This document shows positions 15,053-17,295 of a DNA stretch of 17,295 nucleotides, one piece after another. Origin of the DNA: CAYJXJ01 sp964374095 (lineage in GTDB: Bacteria > Elusimicrobiota > Elusimicrobia > UBA1565 > UBA9628). Location of the stretch: the NCBI GenBank assembly GCA_964374095.1, contig CAYJXJ010000096.1, positions 1 through 17,295 of the forward strand, written 5' to 3'. The notes below the pieces were generated by a model. It had not been told where the DNA came from and made no database searches. It saw only the letters and a program-made list of their open reading frames with translations. Both the position numbers and the translations under genes were made by a program. Within the stretch, counting starts at the first letter, position 1, and each line of letters begins with the position of its first letter.

Positions 15053-15526
15053 ATGGCGCCCCCCGAGCAAGAGGCCATCCGCCCCCGTGCCGTGCCTCCC
15101 GGCCCGGAGGAGATCAAGTGGCTCGAGCAGGGCATGCGCAACGTGGGTTTTTTCTCCCGCCTGGGGCGCGAGCAGCTCGGCCAGGTGATGCCCTACATGC
15201 TTATATTGGAGTACGCGGCGGGGGTGAAGGTCTGCGGGGAGGGGGAAGTCGGGGATTCCCTCTACCTCATCCAAAAGGGCCGGGTGCAAATCACTAAGAA
15301 CGGCTGGGACAGACCCGTGGCGACTCTTGAGGAGGGGGACTTCTTCGGCGAGATGTCGCTCTTATTCGGCGAGCCCCGGTCGGCCACGGCTGTGGTCCTG
15401 GACGCCTCGGTGATCTTCTGCCTGAGCGCGGAGGACTTCCACCGCCTGGTCAAGAAGAGCCCGGACATGACGCGCACGCTCCGGCGCCTGGCCGAGTCGC
15501 GCCGCAACGAACTGGCGCGGTCCTGA
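15053..15526 (+). CDS. Stand-alone cyclic-nucleotide-binding-domain protein
   Basis: 157 residues: a helical N-terminus (about 17-45) and one CRP/PKA-type cNMP-binding beta-roll (about 45-145). The phosphate-binding cassette is intact: F98-G99-E100-M-S-L-L, then P108-R109-S110-A111-T112, with the Glu and Arg that contact ribose and cyclic phosphate. The protein stops after the C-helix (TRTLRRLAESRRNELARS), so there is no HTH, channel or kinase domain. It should bind cAMP or cGMP and act through a partner protein, or be a regulatory subunit. No partner is obvious: upstream is the retropepsin gene (181-nt gap with a REP-like element), and downstream is the convergent AAA ATPase. The start is chosen from the promoter spacing. 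Confidence 0.88.
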   Translation: MAPPEQEAIRPRAVPPGPEEIKWLEQGMRNVGFFSRLGREQLGQVMPYMLILEYAAGVKVCGEGEVGDSLYLIQKGRVQITKNGWDRPVATLEEGDFFGEMSLLFGEPRSATAVVLDASVIFCLSAEDFHRLVKKSPDMTRTLRRLAESRRNELARS

Positions 15527-15579
15527 GCTTCGGGATCGGCCGGCGGCATGCAGGCGGCGCCTCAGCTCTTCGCCGGCGG

Positions 15580-16755
15580 TCATGGGCGCGCGGCGATCTC
15601 TCCTTCCCACAGGCGGCGCAGGAAGAGGTCGTAGGGCAGGAACTCGACCACGGCGGCCCCGACTCTCATCCGGCGGTGGGACGGGTCCTGGCTGACCAGG
15701 TAGAAGTCCTTGAAGACCCGCTCCTCGCCCAGGGTCGCCAGGCCGGCGGCGTCGCGCTCGGTGACGCGGCGCGAAGCCTTGACTTCGACGGCGGTCCGGT
15801 CGCCGATGAGGAAGTCGACTTCCTGGCAATGGACGCTCCTCCAATAGGTGAGAGGCGCGGGGTCCCGGGCATATGAGAGATGGGCCCGGAGCTCCATGCC
15901 GATCCATTGTTCGAAGCTCCGCCCGTAGAGGTCGGAGTGGCGATCGAGGGACTCCGTCTGGGAAAGGCCGAGCGTCACCACCGAGTCGAAGAAATAGAAC
16001 TTCGGGCTCTGGATCGCCTTGCGCTTCTTTGATTCCTTCCATGGTTCGAGCCGGAACCCCACCAATGTGTCGGAGAGTATGGAGTAGTATTCGCGGACGG
16101 TCGCCGCCGCCACTCCCGCGTCGCTGGCGATCTGCGCGTAGTTGAGCATCCGGCCGCTTCCCAGCGCGGCCACCTTTAGGAAGCGGTGGAAGGCCGGCAG
16201 GCGGCGCACGAGGCTCTCGGTCTGGATCTCCTCCTTGAGGTATGTATCCACGTAGGCGCGCAGTTCCTCGTCGGGTTCCGCGCTCAAATAAACGGCGGGG
16301 AGGACTCCATACCGAAGGGTGCGTCCCAAATCAAAGCGCTCTCCCAACTCCTTCCACGTCAGCGGGAAGAGGTTGGCGACCCAGGCCCGGCCGGCGAGCA
16401 GGTTGGCGTGGTGGCGCTTGAGTTTTCGGGCGCTGCTGCCGGTCAGCAGGAAGCGCAGACGCCGCTCCTCGATGAGCCGGTGCGCCTCATCCAAGAGCGG
16501 AGGGACCTTTTGGACCTCGTCGACGATGACGATCCCGGGGCCGGCGGCGTCGATCATCGCCTCGATCTCGACGGGGGCCGCCGAGAGCCTGAGAAAGGAG
16601 TCCGAGCGCAGCAGGTCGACCCGCAGCGCGGCGTCGCCCAAGGTCTGGCGGATGAGGAAAGTCTTGCCCGTGCCGCGCGGGCCGAAGAGGAGGATGGATT
16701 TCTTGCGCAGGAGCGCGGGCAAGTCGAGGCTGCGGGGGATGGAGGCGGTTTCCAT
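15580..16755 (-). CDS. AAA family ATPase with DUF4143 domain
   Basis: 391 residues from ATG 16755; an upstream in-frame TTG (16764) falls in the -10 box and is rejected. Walker A is GPRGTGKT (25-32) and Walker B is IVIVDEVQ (D79-E80). GSSARKLKRHHANLLAGRA is the family sensor region. A winged-helix-like middle (YAQIASDAGVAAATVREYYS) leads to a nuclease-fold C-terminus carrying EVDFLIGDRTAVEVKAS (D314, E324, K326), the PD-(D/E)XK-like signature of DUF4143 proteins. This common family is found in accessory regions; its role is unresolved, and whether the nuclease fold is active is unknown. The strong promoter and AT-rich upstream region (16750-16800) contrast with the GC-rich surroundings, which suggests acquisition by transfer. 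Confidence 0.92.
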   Translation of the reverse strand: METASIPRSLDLPALLRKKSILLFGPRGTGKTFLIRQTLGDAALRVDLLRSDSFLRLSAAPVEIEAMIDAAGPGIVIVDEVQKVPPLLDEAHRLIEERRLRFLLTGSSARKLKRHHANLLAGRAWVANLFPLTWKELGERFDLGRTLRYGVLPAVYLSAEPDEELRAYVDTYLKEEIQTESLVRRLPAFHRFLKVAALGSGRMLNYAQIASDAGVAAATVREYYSILSDTLVGFRLEPWKESKKRKAIQSPKFYFFDSVVTLGLSQTESLDRHSDLYGRSFEQWIGMELRAHLSYARDPAPLTYWRSVHCQEVDFLIGDRTAVEVKASRRVTERDAAGLATLGEERVFKDFYLVSQDPSHRRMRVGAAVVEFLPYDLFLRRLWEGEIAARP

Positions 16756-16756
16756 T

Positions 16757-16812
16757 ATCAGCAAGTATAGCGCTGATTATCCGGATTATCAATAGTTAGA
16801 CCCTTGGGTCTA
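16757..16812 (-). promoter_or_regulatory. Promoter and operator-like repeats of the AAA/DUF4143 gene
   Basis: Minus strand: TTGATA (16792-16787), 17-nt spacer, TATACT (16769-16764), eight nt to ATG 16755. ATCAGC (16757-16762) and GCTGAT (16772-16777) form an inverted repeat centred on the -10 box. GATTATC occurs twice (16775-16781 and 16784-16790) in the spacer and -35. TAGACCC-TT-GGGTCTA (16797-16812) lies just upstream. Confidence 0.6.
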
Positions 16813-16862
16813 CTTGAGGACGGGCTACCCTCGTCATCGCCCGGGATGCTTCCTTCGGCGAC

Positions 16863-17246
16863 TTGGCGGATTTCGTGGCCTCCCGGCTGGGGAGCGAGGC
16901 CGGCAACGAGTTCCGCCGGCTCTTCACTGACAGCGCGGACCGCAGTTTCTGGGACTGGCTGACGCCCCGGTTCCGGTTGCGGGTGCGGCCCCGGTTCAAG
17001 TGGCCGCCCACCACCGGGGTCCGTGGCTCCGCGGAATGGGAGCTTAACGCCAGCGGCAGCATCCGCCTCAAGATCGGGGGCGACTACGACACCAAGGACG
17101 ACGAGGCCCGGGGGACCGCCGATCTCGTGTTCGGCGCGCCCCGGCACCATCGCCGCGCGATCCGCGAGGAGCTTGCGGCCAGGAACTTGGACACGGCGTG
17201 GTTTTACTGGAGCCGCCAGAACCGGCCCAACTCGGCCCTGGTCTAG
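16863..17246 (+). CDS. Hypothetical protein, probably a 5'-truncated gene remnant
   Basis: 127 residues if the TTG at 16863 is used. The frame is open back to a TGA at 16815 and the upstream codons look coding (ARDASFGDLADFVASRL), yet no ATG or GTG lies before 16863 and no SD or -10 box fits. The sequence has a helical, acidic start, an aromatic stretch (SFWDWLTPRFRLRVRPRFKW), then alternating polar/hydrophobic strands (GSAEWELNASGSIRLKIGGD) that suggest a beta-rich or outer-membrane-type fold, and ends in a charged tail. I do not recognise the family. I infer the C-terminal remnant of a longer gene whose 5' part was lost where the AT-rich ATPase promoter now lies. The opposite frame has an implausible Pro/Gly-rich composition. 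Confidence 0.45.
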   Translation: MADFVASRLGSEAGNEFRRLFTDSADRSFWDWLTPRFRLRVRPRFKWPPTTGVRGSAEWELNASGSIRLKIGGDYDTKDDEARGTADLVFGAPRHHRRAIREELAARNLDTAWFYWSRQNRPNSALV

Positions 17247-17295
17247 CCCGAGTTTACGAGTTAGCGACATAGAAAGCATCCATACGACACTGCAT

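Noticed and set aside
15539..15577. GCCGGCG ... CGCCGGC inverted repeat between the convergent cNMP and ATPase genes as a bidirectional terminator
   Set aside because: The loop is about 25 nt, the stem only 7 bp, there is no T-tract, and such GC-rich matches are expected by chance here.
16758..17279. 173-codon minus-strand frame opposite the ORF at 16863-17246
   Set aside because: Composition (Pro/Gly/Arg/Val) has no domain features, and it overlaps the ATPase promoter and start.
1..17295. CRISPR arrays, tRNA or rRNA genes
   Set aside because: No regularly spaced repeats, no cloverleaf-like T-loop or CCA signals and no rRNA-like conserved stretches were seen.

Overview
The window is a high-GC, gene-dense bacterial contig with no rRNA, tRNA or CRISPR array. 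An exported 2,478-residue SecA-like protein, N-terminal signals on large repeat-rich proteins and the general gene content suggest an uncultivated phylum. Elusimicrobiota is my best guess, held with moderate to low confidence because no phylogenetic marker is present. Ten N bases at 8912-8921 mark a scaffold join, so this is probably a metagenome or draft assembly.

Layout, left to right. (1) 1-2282, minus: a PQ-loop (SWEET/MtN3-like) membrane protein with a long Ala/Pro-rich exported N-terminus, running off the left edge. (2) 2367-3260, minus: a REP-associated tyrosine transposase-like (RAYT) protein whose HUH metal-binding motif has become Lys-Ile-Gln and which ends in a DnaA-like helix-turn-helix. 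(3) 3313-4256, minus: a translationally coupled pair, a macro-domain (ADP-ribose/O-acetyl-ADP-ribose) hydrolase and a cupin lipoprotein. (4) 4407-5030, plus: a small exported protein with regular cysteine repeats. (5) 5018-6727, minus: an O-antigen ligase/polymerase-like membrane protein with a TPR tail. (6) 6871-14307, minus: the giant SecA-like protein with signal peptide, membrane segments and a very long coiled-coil-rich insertion. (7) 14470-15526, plus: a retropepsin-type protease and a stand-alone cyclic-nucleotide-binding protein. (8) 15580-16755, minus: an AAA/DUF4143 ATPase. (9) 16863-17246, plus: a headless ORF without a convincing start.

The genes do not form one pathway. Only macro-cupin (7-nt overlap, strong SD), and perhaps RAYT followed by the PQ-loop gene, look co-transcribed. 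Two signals cut across the window. First, the -10 hexamer of five genes ends exactly 6 nt before the start codon, and that of two more ends 8 nt before it, with no Shine-Dalgarno. This implies leaderless transcription, whereas the coupled cupin and the Cys-repeat gene have clear SD sites. Second, REP-like elements (GTAG or GGAG followed by a GGCCT hairpin) lie at the end of the RAYT gene and on both sides of the retropepsin gene.

The strongest candidates for new biology are the giant SecA-like protein, the HUH-less RAYT with its REP-like elements, and the leaderless promoter layout.
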